A stretch of 34,524 bases of DNA, taken from Gemmatimonadota bacterium. Its GTDB lineage: Bacteria; Gemmatimonadota; Gemmatimonadetes; Longimicrobiales; Longimicrobiaceae. The stretch covers positions 1-34,524 of the forward strand of contig SKRI01000230.1 of assembly GCA_007118565.1 (NCBI GenBank), given 5' to 3'. The notes beneath the pieces were generated by a model, which saw only the letters and a list, made by a program, of their open reading frames with translations, had not been told where the DNA came from and did no database searches. Positions 1-7,302 of this stretch are shown in pieces. The number at the start of each line of letters is the position of its first letter. The first letter of the stretch is position 1. The translations under genes were made by a program, and so were the position numbers.

Positions 1-2
1 AC

Positions 3-830
3 TTCGTCCGCGGGGAAATCGAGATCAACCAGCGGCTCGATGCGTGGGCCGACCCGGGGCTCGGCGCCCTCGGCTTCCTTCCGGGTACCGATTTCGCCGA
101 CGTCCGGCTGGCGGGCGATGGGTGGGGAACCACGGTGCACGTGGGAATGAAGGCGTATCTTGCACCGAATCTCGAGTTCGGCGCCCGGTACCTGCACTCG
201 GTCGACCTCGATGTGACGGGGACGGCCGAGTTCGAGCAGATCCCCACCGGGATCGACATCATCGGGATCGGTCCGGCGGATGCGTTGATCGGTCAGGCCT
301 TTCCTGCAGATCAGGAGGTGAGCACGAGCATTACCTTCCCGAACATGGCAGTTGTCGGGCTGGCCTACCGGCCGATCGACCCGCTCCGGGTCCTGCTCGA
401 CTACCAGTGGACCGGATGGTCCACCTTCCGCCAGTTCGATCTCGACTTCGCCCAGCAGCCGGGGCAGACGCTGATCCTCGATTATCGCGACGCGAGCACC
501 TACCGCATCGGCGCGGAGCTCGCCGTCGCAGAAGCGCTCGACCTCCGGGCCGGCTTCATCTACAACACGGCGGCCACGCCGGACGAGACCGTCACGCCAC
601 TCCTCCCCGAGGCGGAGCGGAACTACTACACCGCCGGAATCGGCTACCGGATCGGAGGCGCCCGCATCGACCTCGGTTACCAGTTCATCGACCAGGCGGA
701 CCGACGCGGCCGGGTACGCGGCCGGCCGACGCGAGACCTCACTGCCCAAGAGCTGAACCGGGGTGTGTATGGCAGCACCGGCCACGTGCTCGGCCTCACG
801 ATCTCGTACGCCTTCGGCGGCGGCCTCTGA
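3..830 (+). CDS. Outer-membrane protein, OmpP1/FadL/TodX family (5' end cut)
   Basis: The reading frame is open from the first bases of the window, so this is the C-terminal 275 residues of a longer protein whose start lies outside. Alternating hydrophobic/polar strands with aromatic girdle residues, such as GARYLHSVDLDV, LRVLLDYQWTGWSTF and IGYRIGGARIDLGYQF, are typical of FadL-like beta-barrels that take hydrophobic compounds across the outer membrane. The Tyr-rich segment LRAGFIYNTAATPDETVTP and the closing strand ISYAFGGGL fit the end of the family. A start at the internal ATG at 135 is possible on paper but would begin in mid-barrel. The SGNH lipoprotein gene follows after 32 bases on the same strand, suggesting a shared transcript. 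Family assignment is good; the substrate is unknown. Confidence 0.8.
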   Translation, partial: FVRGEIEINQRLDAWADPGLGALGFLPGTDFADVRLAGDGWGTTVHVGMKAYLAPNLEFGARYLHSVDLDVTGTAEFEQIPTGIDIIGIGPADALIGQAFPADQEVSTSITFPNMAVVGLAYRPIDPLRVLLDYQWTGWSTFRQFDLDFAQQPGQTLILDYRDASTYRIGAELAVAEALDLRAGFIYNTAATPDETVTPLLPEAERNYYTAGIGYRIGGARIDLGYQFIDQADRRGRVRGRPTRDLTAQELNRGVYGSTGHVLGLTISYAFGGGL

Positions 831-862
831 GCCCCCGTAACAACTCCTACGTGCAAACCACG

Positions 863-2170
863 ATGAAAGCACGAAACGCATTCTTCCCGGCGGCGTTGCT
901 CGCGGGCGCTCTGGCCGCGGTCGCCTGTGTCGACCACGAGGGTCTGCTCGACCCGCCCGCGCTGACCGCCGAGCAGGAGCTCTTCAGTCGGTACGTGGCC
1001 CTCGGCAACTCCATCACCGCGGGCTTCCAGTCGGGCGGAATCGTGGACAGCACCCAGGCGGAGGCGTATCCGGTGTACCTGGCAGAGGCGGCCGGCGTCG
1101 ATTTCGGCATTCCCGCGCTGGCCTTCCCCGGCTGTCCGCCGCCGCTCGCCCAGCCGGCGCCGCTCGGAACAGCCACCATCGCCCCTCCCGGGGCACCGGC
1201 CTGCGCGCTCCGTGCCACGCCGACCGCTCCGTTCGTCCAGAACCTCGCGGTCCCGGGAGCCCGGATCCTGGACCTGTTTGACAACCTGACGGCGGCGGAG
1301 GGTGGATCCGCTACCACCCTCACCTCGTTGATCCTGGGCGGCCGCACACAGATCGAGGCGATGCACGACGCCGATCCGACGCTGGTCTCGGTCTGGATCG
1401 GCAACAACGACGCGCTCGCCGCGGCCATCGCCGGCCTTCCCGCCCTGCTCACGCCCCAGGCCGCTTTCGAGGCCGATCTCGACCGGCTGGTCGAGGAGAT
1501 CAACCGCACTCAAGCTCGCGACGCCGTCCTCATAGGCGTGGTCGACGCCGTTCTCGCCGCACCGCTCCTCCAGCCGGGGGCGTACTTCTGGGCCATCTGG
1601 CAGCAGCGGGAGCTACTGCCTCCCGAGGTCCGCGGCGCGCTCAAGCCGGTGAGCGACAGCTGCGCCCCCGCCTTTCCGGACGGAACGCCGAATCCGCTCG
1701 CGCGCAACATGGTCTCGTTCCGCGTCCTCGCCGACGACGCCTTTTCTGAAATCACGTGCAATCCCGACGAGCTTCCGCCCGGAAGCCCCCACCTGCTCAC
1801 CGTCGACGAGCAGGCCACGGTGCAGGGACGCGTCGCATCCTACAACGAGGCCATCGCCACGCGCGCGGCCGCCGAGGGTTGGATCTACGTCGATCCGAAC
1901 CAGAGGCTGCTCCCTCTGGCCATGGAAGGGCCTCCGTTCAACCGCATTCGGAAGTGCCAGATGCTGGCCACGGCCGCGACCCCGGAGCAGTTCCAGCAGG
2001 CGATCGCCCTCTCCTGCCCGGTTCCTGCCCAGATGGGCGGAGCGCCGAACTTCTTCGGATCGCTCGTCTCGTTCGACGGGGTCCACCTGACCGCGGAGGC
2101 GCACCGGGAGGTGGCCCGCGTGATCGCGGCTGCGCTGAATGAGAGTCACGGCCTGAACCTACAGCCCTGA
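863..2170 (+). CDS. SGNH/GDSL-family hydrolase, predicted lipoprotein
   Basis: 435 residues. The ATG at 863 puts a signal peptide at the start (FFPAALLAGALAAVAC) with a probable lipobox Cys22, so the protein should be lipid-anchored in the envelope. The SGNH esterase/lipase blocks are visible: block I as ALGNSITAGF with nucleophile Ser50 (a GNS variant of GDS), the GNND block near Asn181-Asn182, and block V DGVHLTAEAH with Asp405 and His408 completing the catalytic pair. Several Cys residues (about 91, 114 and beyond) may form disulfides in the periplasm. Likely activity is hydrolysis of an ester or acyl group; the substrate is not visible. The frame is open upstream through the porin gene, but those codons are shadow sequence. 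The neighbouring FadL-like porin suggests a role with lipophilic substrates, which is inference. Confidence 0.82.
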   Translation: MKARNAFFPAALLAGALAAVACVDHEGLLDPPALTAEQELFSRYVALGNSITAGFQSGGIVDSTQAEAYPVYLAEAAGVDFGIPALAFPGCPPPLAQPAPLGTATIAPPGAPACALRATPTAPFVQNLAVPGARILDLFDNLTAAEGGSATTLTSLILGGRTQIEAMHDADPTLVSVWIGNNDALAAAIAGLPALLTPQAAFEADLDRLVEEINRTQARDAVLIGVVDAVLAAPLLQPGAYFWAIWQQRELLPPEVRGALKPVSDSCAPAFPDGTPNPLARNMVSFRVLADDAFSEITCNPDELPPGSPHLLTVDEQATVQGRVASYNEAIATRAAAEGWIYVDPNQRLLPLAMEGPPFNRIRKCQMLATAATPEQFQQAIALSCPVPAQMGGAPNFFGSLVSFDGVHLTAEAHREVARVIAAALNESHGLNLQP

Positions 2171-2270
2171 TCCGTCAGAAGCCCGCCCCGCGAGCGGCGC
2201 CTCTTGCCACTGCAGGGCCGGAGGGTCATCTTGGGCGCGTAGTTCATCGTTTCCGCCTGATACGACCCTG

Positions 2271-2789
2271 ATGTCCGACCGAACCCTCAATTCGAGCATC
2301 CGGTGGCCACTGCTGCTGGCCGTGGGAACCCTGTTCGCCGTCGTGGTCGCCGCCTGCGACTGGGACGAGGGAGGCTTCCCCAAGGTGACTCAGCGTGATC
2401 CGGGACCACCTCCAGTGGCCGAGTTCCCGCAGCCACCTCGTGCAGGGGCCGACGCACTGGCGATGGACGTGGTCGACTTCGGTGCCATCGACTTCCCGGC
2501 GGGGGTCACCGCCGATATGGCGGAAATGGGCGAGGGGGTCTATGCGCGGGTCTGCGTCGCCTGCCATGCCGCCGGTGGAGCGGGGAGCACCATCGGACCG
2601 GCGCTGAACGATGATGACTGGATCCACATCGACGGCACCTTCGAGCAGATCGTCTCGATCACCCGCAGCGGTGTGGCTCAACCTCGGGTGTATCCCGCCG
2701 CTATGCCCCCGATGGGCGGGGCGAGCCTCGACGACGAACAGCTGCAGGCAGTATCGGCGTACGTATACGCGCTCAGCCGCCTCAATTAA
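2271..2789 (+). CDS. Class I cytochrome c, predicted lipoprotein
   Basis: 172 residues. A short N-terminal hydrophobic segment ends in VVAAC (Cys29), a probable lipoprotein signal. After a Pro-rich linker, one haem-binding motif CVACH (Cys95, Cys98, His99) starts a small cytochrome c domain. The distal ligand is probably Met148 (or Met145) in the AMPPMGG stretch, followed by the C-terminal helix DDEQLQAVSAYVYAL that is standard for this fold. It should act as a membrane-tethered electron carrier on the periplasmic side. No oxidase or cytochrome maturation gene is present in the window, so its partner is unknown. The small membrane protein at 2810 follows after 20 bases and may be cotranscribed. 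Confidence 0.88.
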   Translation: MSDRTLNSSIRWPLLLAVGTLFAVVVAACDWDEGGFPKVTQRDPGPPPVAEFPQPPRAGADALAMDVVDFGAIDFPAGVTADMAEMGEGVYARVCVACHAAGGAGSTIGPALNDDDWIHIDGTFEQIVSITRSGVAQPRVYPAAMPPMGGASLDDEQLQAVSAYVYALSRLN

Positions 2790-2809
2790 CCCATCCTCCG
2801 AGCTGCGCG

Positions 2810-3040
2810 ATGAGCAAGAACCTAGTTTTCGGGATCGGAGCGGTCATCGGGATCATCCTGCTTGCGCTGGCCGTCATGGCGACCATGACCGCGATCCAGT
2901 GGGGGCAGATCGACCGGGACGGAGCCGCCATCGGTTGGGGCGTCGTGGCCTTCTTCCTTGCGGTGGCGGGGATCGGATCCATCGCGGGCTCGGCGAACCA
3001 CGCCTTCCGGGTGATGGGTCGGCCTGCGGAGCACCACTGA
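2810..3040 (+). CDS. Small membrane protein of unknown function
   Basis: 76 residues with two predicted membrane segments: about residues 6-27 (VFGIGAVIGIILLALAVMATM) and about 42-62 (GWGVVAFFLAVAGIGSIAG), joined by a short polar loop containing QIDRDG. The tail is charged and His-rich. It starts 20 bases after the cytochrome c gene and ends 24 bases before a strong terminator, so the two are probably one transcript. Codon use is strongly GC-biased like its neighbours, which supports a real gene. I do not recognise a family; an accessory role to the cytochrome is only suggested by position. Confidence 0.65.
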   Translation: MSKNLVFGIGAVIGIILLALAVMATMTAIQWGQIDRDGAAIGWGVVAFFLAVAGIGSIAGSANHAFRVMGRPAEHH

Positions 3041-3064
3041 TCACCGATCGATCCTGAAACGGAA

Positions 3065-3106
3065 AAAAGAAGCGGGCGGCCTTTGGGGAGGCCGCCCGCT
3101 TCTTTT
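3065..3106. terminator. Bidirectional intrinsic terminator
   Basis: Two perfectly complementary 18-base arms (3065-3082 and 3089-3106) enclose the 6-base loop TTGGGG. The stem has a long GC core flanked by an A-tract on the left and a T-tract on the right, so it works as a factor-independent terminator on either strand. It sits between the convergent small membrane protein gene and ispH. Confidence 0.93.
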
Positions 3107-3148
3107 CTTGCGCCGTGTCGCGCAGGCGAGATTCTGTCGCTGAACCCC

Positions 3149-4429
3149 TCAGGCGGCGACCGGCTCGCCGGCGGGAAGCTCCGAGGTGAGGCCCCGCGCG
3201 GTCAGGATCAGCTCGATGGCCGCGCCGATCTTGTTGTTCGGGGTGGATGCCCCGGCGGTGAGCCCGATGGAGATCGGCCCCTCCGGAAGCCAGTCCTCGG
3301 CCGTCGTCTCCGGGGTATTGAACGGGGTCCCGTTCGGCTTGAACCGAATGGTTCCGGACTCGGGATCGATGCAGGCCGCATCGGACACATGGTAGGTAAT
3401 GGTGTGCTTCGCGCACAGCACCGCCAGATGGTTCGTGTTGGAAGAATTGTATCCGCCGATCACGACCATGATGTCAGGCGGCCCCTCCTCCGAGGCCATC
3501 ATCTCCTTCACCGCGTCCTGCCGCTCCTGAGTCGCGGAGCAGATTGTGTCGAAGGAGCGGAAGTGCTCGTCGATGTCGAACCCCGCCTGACTCCCGAATC
3601 GGCGAGCGAGCGACTTGCCGACCTCGTCGGCGATGGCCAGCGACTCGCTGGAGAGCATGGTCGTCTGGTTCGCGACGCCGATCCTCGCCAGGTCCCGGTC
3701 CGGATCGAAGTCGGGAGATGCCTTGTCGCGGAAGTGCTCGACAAACGCCTCGCGGGAGAGAGCGCCGGGCTTTCCCTCGATGTAGTCCATGACCAGCCGC
3801 GCCTCGTCCATGTCGAGGACGACGACGTACTTTCCGTTCGGATACTTGCTCGCCTGGCTGGCCGTGGCCTCCGTCTCCTCGTGATAGTACTTCCCGTGGA
3901 TGAGGGCGGTGTAGCCATCCCGGGCGTACTGCTCCACCCGCTTCCAAACCACCAGCACGCTCCCGCACGTGGTGTCCACGAGCACGGCCCCTGTCTGCTT
4001 GAGCCGCTCGAAGTCCTGGAGGGTCACGCCGAAGGCGGGAAGGATGACTACGTCGTCCTCCGTCAGTCCGGAGAAGTCGAAGCGATCGATGCCGTGCTTG
4101 CCCGCCGCGGGGTAGAGAAACTCGATCCCCATCTCCCGCATCCGCTGGTTGACGTGCGGGTTGTGGATGATCTCTCCGACCAGGAAGATCCGTTTGTCCG
4201 GGAACTGCGTGCGGGTCTCGTACGCATAGTCGACAGCGCGATCCACTCCGTAGCAGAACCCGAAGGCCTCGGCCAGACGGACGGTGACGGCCTTTTCCCC
4301 CTCCCCGAAGGTGCGGGTGTGCCCCTCCTCCCGGATGGCATCGACGAGCCCGCTGTGGTAGTCGGCCTGCACCACGGCCTCGATCTCCTTTCGGCGACCG
4401 AACCCGCGGCGAAAATATCGATCCGTCAT
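3149..4429 (-). CDS. ispH: 4-hydroxy-3-methylbut-2-enyl diphosphate reductase (cyanobacterial/plant type)
   Basis: Last enzyme of the MEP isoprenoid pathway: an iron-sulfur enzyme that reduces HMBPP to IPP and DMAPP. The three cluster cysteines are in FGFCYGV (Cys59), VDTTCGSV (Cys155) and TICSATQERQ (Cys297). The active-site histidine motifs EIIHNPHVNQR and HGKYYHEE are present, as is the Thr-Gln-Glu of ATQER. At 426 residues it is longer than the ~315-residue E. coli form, and its N-terminal extension (YFRRGFGRR, then a ~35-residue lead to the first Cys) matches the cyanobacterial/plant class. I place the start at the ATG at 4429. A GTG at 4504 would add 25 residues, but that stretch has clearly lower third-position GC than the gene. 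It is transcribed away from the GT51 gene and ends at the bidirectional terminator. Confidence 0.95.
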   Translation of the reverse strand: MTDRYFRRGFGRRKEIEAVVQADYHSGLVDAIREEGHTRTFGEGEKAVTVRLAEAFGFCYGVDRAVDYAYETRTQFPDKRIFLVGEIIHNPHVNQRMREMGIEFLYPAAGKHGIDRFDFSGLTEDDVVILPAFGVTLQDFERLKQTGAVLVDTTCGSVLVVWKRVEQYARDGYTALIHGKYYHEETEATASQASKYPNGKYVVVLDMDEARLVMDYIEGKPGALSREAFVEHFRDKASPDFDPDRDLARIGVANQTTMLSSESLAIADEVGKSLARRFGSQAGFDIDEHFRSFDTICSATQERQDAVKEMMASEEGPPDIMVVIGGYNSSNTNHLAVLCAKHTITYHVSDAACIDPESGTIRFKPNGTPFNTPETTAEDWLPEGPISIGLTAGASTPNNKIGAAIELILTARGLTSELPAGEPVAA

Positions 4430-4486
4430 CTGCCTGTTGGCTTCGCGGAGACCGGCTCGAAGCCCGAGCCGGAAGTTGACCCGAAA

Positions 4487-4500
4487 GTGATGTGGATCAC
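4487..4500. promoter_or_regulatory. CRP/FNR-like inverted repeat (GTGA-N6-TCAC)
   Basis: The sequence reads GTGATGTGGATCAC, matching the core half-sites of the CRP/FNR-family operator TGTGA-N6-TCACA with exact N6 spacing but without the outer T and A. It lies in the 203-base region between the divergent ispH and GT51 genes. A motif this short can occur by chance and no CRP-family regulator is encoded in the window. Confidence 0.25.
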
Positions 4501-4632
4501 GCACACCGAAGGTGATCCGTCGACGTTTACGGTAATCAGACCGCTCCGGGGCCGCAACCGCAGTGACCCCATGGGGTATGCGAATTGCGCCCGGCCGAGC
4601 CGAACGGGACAGGGAAAGGAGATCTCCAGCGC

Positions 4633-5484
4633 ATGCGTATGAGACTGAAGAGAGAGAAGGGCGGGGCGAGCGCCGCGAACTGGGGGGGAGGTCGAGTGGG
4701 ACGGCGGTCCGGGACCGCGACGGCGGAGCCCCGCGGGGACGTGGGCGCCCTCGTCGTGATCACCGCCCTCGTGCTCGGCGGGGTCGCGGGGTTCGCCTTC
4801 GGCGCGGATCGCGAGATCGGCGAGGGTGTCGTTCAGCAGTACGCTGAAGCGCAGACCCGGGAGGACTGGACCGCGCTCGATGCCCTGCCCGAGTTCGTGC
4901 CGCGCGTCTTCCTGACCGTAGTGGATCCCGGATTCGAAGACCGCCGGTTCATCACCGGCGCCGAAGACGAGAGCGCGGTGAGCCGGGAGCTGGTCCGGCA
5001 GGTCCATCGCCTCGACGCGACGCCCGGCGGTCGGGCGCGCGAGTTCGTCATGGCTCCTCTGCTCGAGGGTCGGCTGAACAGGCGACAGCTCCTCGAGCTC
5101 TACCTCAACCGGGTGTGGATGGGCCGCGACGGTGAGTGGAACATCTACGGGATCACACAGGCCTCGCGGGAGTATTTCGGAAAGGAGCCGGCTGAGCTCA
5201 CCCTTAGCGAGACGGCCACCCTGGCCGGCCTCCTCCTGCCACCCCGTATGGAGAGCCCCGCCGATCATGTGGGCGCGGTCGGCGCTCGCCGGAACGAGGT
5301 GCTGAGGCAGCTACTGAATGTCGGGGTGATCGACGAGGAAGCGTTCCGTGAAGCCGCCGGCGAGCGCCTCGGCTTCCAGCCCGGGGTCCAGTTCGCGCCG
5401 ATGGCACCGCCGCCCCCTCGCGAGGACGAGGAGGCGGCGGTGATCCGGCTCAACCGTCCGATTCAGCCGGTCACCGAGGACTGA
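4633..5484 (+). CDS. Degenerate GT51 (peptidoglycan glycosyltransferase-like) membrane protein
   Basis: 283 residues. The ATG at 4633 is preferred because AAGGAG (4616-4621) precedes it; an earlier ATG at 4585 is in frame. One N-terminal membrane segment (GALVVITALVLGGVAGFAF, about residues 37-55) anchors it. The middle resembles the GT51 domain of class A penicillin-binding proteins: FEDRRF matches motif 1, and LLEGRLNRRQLLELYLNRVWMG and GITQASREYFGKEPAELTLSETATLAGLL match the later motifs well. The region between motif 1 and the usual QGGSTITQQ motif is collapsed and that motif is replaced by ESAVSRELVRQ, so catalysis is doubtful. There is no transpeptidase domain; the C-terminus is about 60 polar residues. 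It may be a cell-wall polymerase relative with a regulatory or scaffolding role. Confidence 0.75.
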   Translation: MRMRLKREKGGASAANWGGGRVGRRSGTATAEPRGDVGALVVITALVLGGVAGFAFGADREIGEGVVQQYAEAQTREDWTALDALPEFVPRVFLTVVDPGFEDRRFITGAEDESAVSRELVRQVHRLDATPGGRAREFVMAPLLEGRLNRRQLLELYLNRVWMGRDGEWNIYGITQASREYFGKEPAELTLSETATLAGLLLPPRMESPADHVGAVGARRNEVLRQLLNVGVIDEEAFREAAGERLGFQPGVQFAPMAPPPPREDEEAAVIRLNRPIQPVTED

Positions 5485-5908
5485 TCTCCGAGGCGTGTAG
5501 CTGGACCAGCGTCCACTCACCCTCCTGGCGGGTCATCACCCCGGTGATTAGGACCTCCTCCCGCTCGTCCACCGCATCGAACGACGCACCGAACCAGCCG
5601 GTGTTCGCGGAGGGGCTAACCGCCACCGTGATGCGCCCCGTAGGGACGAGCGGGCCCCCGTCCTCGAGCGGCCCGGGCGCAATGCGGGCATCCGGTCCGT
5701 GGGTGAAGACGTTCAGCGCATCCGTCCCCTCCCCGGCCTGGAGGAGCGCCGCCATCGAATCCACCTGCGCCCTGACCTCCTGCTGGGCTGCGTCCAGGTC
5801 CGGACCGGCGGCATACCTGCCCTCGTAGTATTCGGGGGGCGTGGGCTCCACCTTGCAGGCGGAGACGAGGAGAAAGAGCAGGATGGCTGCGGTCGGGAGC
5901 CGGCGCAC
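5471..5908 (-). CDS. Hypothetical lipoprotein
   Basis: 145 residues from a GTG at 5908 with GGAGGT just upstream. The frame stays open to 6001, but the extra 31 residues would put the signal peptide internally. From the GTG the protein begins with Arg-Arg, a hydrophobic run (LPTAAILLFLLVSAC) and a clear lipobox Cys, so it is a predicted envelope lipoprotein. The mature part has a helical segment (LDAAQQEVRAQVDSMAALLQ), then a beta-rich stretch including RITVAVSPSANTG and EGEWTLVQLHASEI that resembles SnoaL/DUF4440-like small alpha+beta folds; that likeness is weak. Its 3' end overlaps the last 14 bases of the convergent GT51 gene. Function unknown. Confidence 0.7.
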   Translation of the reverse strand: MRRLPTAAILLFLLVSACKVEPTPPEYYEGRYAAGPDLDAAQQEVRAQVDSMAALLQAGEGTDALNVFTHGPDARIAPGPLEDGGPLVPTGRITVAVSPSANTGWFGASFDAVDEREEVLITGVMTRQEGEWTLVQLHASEISPR

Positions 5909-5911
5909 GGC

Positions 5912-5917
5912 ACCTCC
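5912..5917 (-). promoter_or_regulatory. Shine-Dalgarno site deciding the GTG start at 5908
   Basis: GGAGGT on the minus strand lies 3 bases before the GTG. Spacing is short, but no other start in this frame has both a ribosome site and a signal peptide directly after it. Confidence 0.55.
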
Positions 5918-6019
5918 GGAATAGGGATGAGAATCGATGCGGCACCTTGGCCAGCGCGGCGCATCAAATGAGTTTAACGCCTTCGGCATATCCACTGTCA
6001 AGACTGAGGCAAATCGCGG

Positions 6020-6448
6020 ATGCTCTTCCGGCTCTTCCTGCTCTTCACGATCACTCCGATCGTCGAGCTCTACCTGCTCATCCGGATCGGAGGAGCCATC
6101 GGGGCGCTCCCGACCATCGCCATCGTTGTCATCACCGGGCTAGTCGGGGCGTGGCTGGCGCGTCTGGAGGGGGCCCGGGCCTGGGGCGACCTCCGGCGCT
6201 CCCTTGCCGGGGCGCAGTTTCCCGGCAACGCGATCCTCAATGGGATCGCGGTATTCATCGGCGGCGCCTTCCTGCTGACGCCGGGCGTGCTGACCGACCT
6301 CCTCGGCATCGCCCTTCTCGTTCCCGCGACCCGGCGCCCCATCATGCGAATGGTCCGGGAGCGCTTCATGAAGCGTCTCGAGAAGAGGGGAGATGGGGAG
6401 ATCGAGGTTCGCTACTGGCGGCAGGAGCCGCCAACGGACGACCGATGA
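6020..6448 (+). CDS. fxsA: FxsA family membrane protein
   Basis: 142 residues. The N-terminus LFRLFLLFTITPIVELYLLIRIG and the following GALPTIAIVVITGLVGAWLARLEG are characteristic of FxsA/YtxG-like proteins, with the P-I-x-E motif inside the first membrane segment. The central AFLLTPGVLTDLLGIALLVPATRRPIM gives a further membrane segment with the family's conserved TPG and the RR that follows. The tail is soluble and charged (MKRLEKRGDGEIEVRYW). In E. coli, FxsA overproduction relieves exclusion of phage T7 by the F plasmid PifA protein; the normal role is unclear. It is divergent from the lipoprotein at 5908 and 137 bases upstream of the next gene. Family assignment is strong. Confidence 0.93.
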   Translation: MLFRLFLLFTITPIVELYLLIRIGGAIGALPTIAIVVITGLVGAWLARLEGARAWGDLRRSLAGAQFPGNAILNGIAVFIGGAFLLTPGVLTDLLGIALLVPATRRPIMRMVRERFMKRLEKRGDGEIEVRYWRQEPPTDDR

Positions 6449-6519
6449 TGCGACTCGCGCCATCCTACGCCGCCGGCGACTCCGGAACAAGCACCTGCAC
6501 TTCCGGCTATATCATCTGC

Positions 6520-6549
6520 TTGACGGACGGTCGGGAAATGTGGCATTCT
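6520..6549 (+). promoter_or_regulatory. Possible sigma70-type promoter
   Basis: TTGACG (6520-6525, five of six consensus bases) is followed after 18 bases by CATTCT (6544-6549, weak -10). It sits in the 137-base gap upstream of the unknown protein at 6586. The -10 match is poor, so this is a candidate only. Confidence 0.28.
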
Positions 6550-6585
6550 CCGACCCCAAGCCTTCTCTCAGCGAGCGCTGCCTAG

Positions 6586-7296
6586 ATGATCTGGTTCGGC
6601 GAAAACTTCGTTCCCGTCTTCACCCCGCGTGACCGCGAGGGCGAGTTCTCGCGCATGCAGCGGGGGATCCGGTGGGTCGCCGAGCGGAGGCCGGGGGCCA
6701 CCGGAGACGAGCTCGTCTCCGCGCTCAGCGAGAGCGGCTGGGTATCGACCGAGACGGCACGCCGGCTCCTCCCGTACTTCCGCGACTTCGATGCGGACCG
6801 GTACTTCGCGGAGCGGCTCCGCCGACTCTCGTTCCGCGGCGAGCTCGCCGTCGACGAGTTCAGGCGCCGGATCGGGCAGGTGATGGTGGACCTGACGGAG
6901 GAGGGAGAGAAGGTGGTGCTCCCCGGTGGTGCGGAGGCGGTTCGCTTCCGTGCCGGCGATCGGGAGGGCCTCGTCTTCGCCTTCCCCGAGGTATCCTACG
7001 CCGTCGATCCGGAGCTACGCGCCGCCGTTCCGGACGTGCTGGAGCACTTTCCGCACACGGTCGTCCTCGTCGCCCGCAACTTCCGGCCGGGGGCGGAGGC
7101 CGCCTTCCGGAGCCTCTTCCGCGGTCAGGAGATCGCCCCGACCACGGTGACGGTGAACCGGCTCCTCGGGCTCCGCGCAGTGGCCCTCCGCTACCGCACC
7201 CCCGCCGAGCGTGTGATGGACCTTCTCTGTAGCGGCGGCGGTGTGTCCACCCGGGCGGTGGCCCGCCTGGGAGATCGGGAGCTCGCCGCGGCCTGA
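6586..7296 (+). CDS. Protein of unknown function with possible N-terminal winged-helix
   Basis: 236 residues, no signal peptide or membrane segment. Residues about 25-65 (RWVAERRPGATGDELVSAL, then ESGWVSTETARRLLPYF) look like a helix-turn-helix or winged-helix fold. Residues about 85-110 form a helix and a strand (VMVDLTEEGEKVVLPGG). The centre alternates strands and helices (GLVFAFPEVSYAVDPEL, TVVLVARNF, EAAFRSLFRG) and the C-terminus has a single Cys (LLCSGGGVSTRAVARLG). No catalytic motif is recognised. The start has no evident ribosome site; an internal ATG at 6655 is an alternative. It ends only 6 bases from the 3' end of the convergent gyrA, with no terminator between. Codon use matches the neighbours, so it is a real gene. 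Confidence 0.75.
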   Translation: MIWFGENFVPVFTPRDREGEFSRMQRGIRWVAERRPGATGDELVSALSESGWVSTETARRLLPYFRDFDADRYFAERLRRLSFRGELAVDEFRRRIGQVMVDLTEEGEKVVLPGGAEAVRFRAGDREGLVFAFPEVSYAVDPELRAAVPDVLEHFPHTVVLVARNFRPGAEAAFRSLFRGQEIAPTTVTVNRLLGLRAVALRYRTPAERVMDLLCSGGGVSTRAVARLGDRELAAA

Positions 7297-7302
7297 CCGA
7301 GG

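Noticed and set aside
44-862. Upstream extension of the SGNH hydrolase frame (Arg/Pro-rich)
   Set aside because: It is a shadow of the FadL-like porin frame; the composition is Arg/Pro-rich as in off-frame reading, and a signal peptide begins only at 863.
3083-4642. Plus-strand 519-codon frame opposite ispH
   Set aside because: Entirely antisense to ispH with shadow composition.
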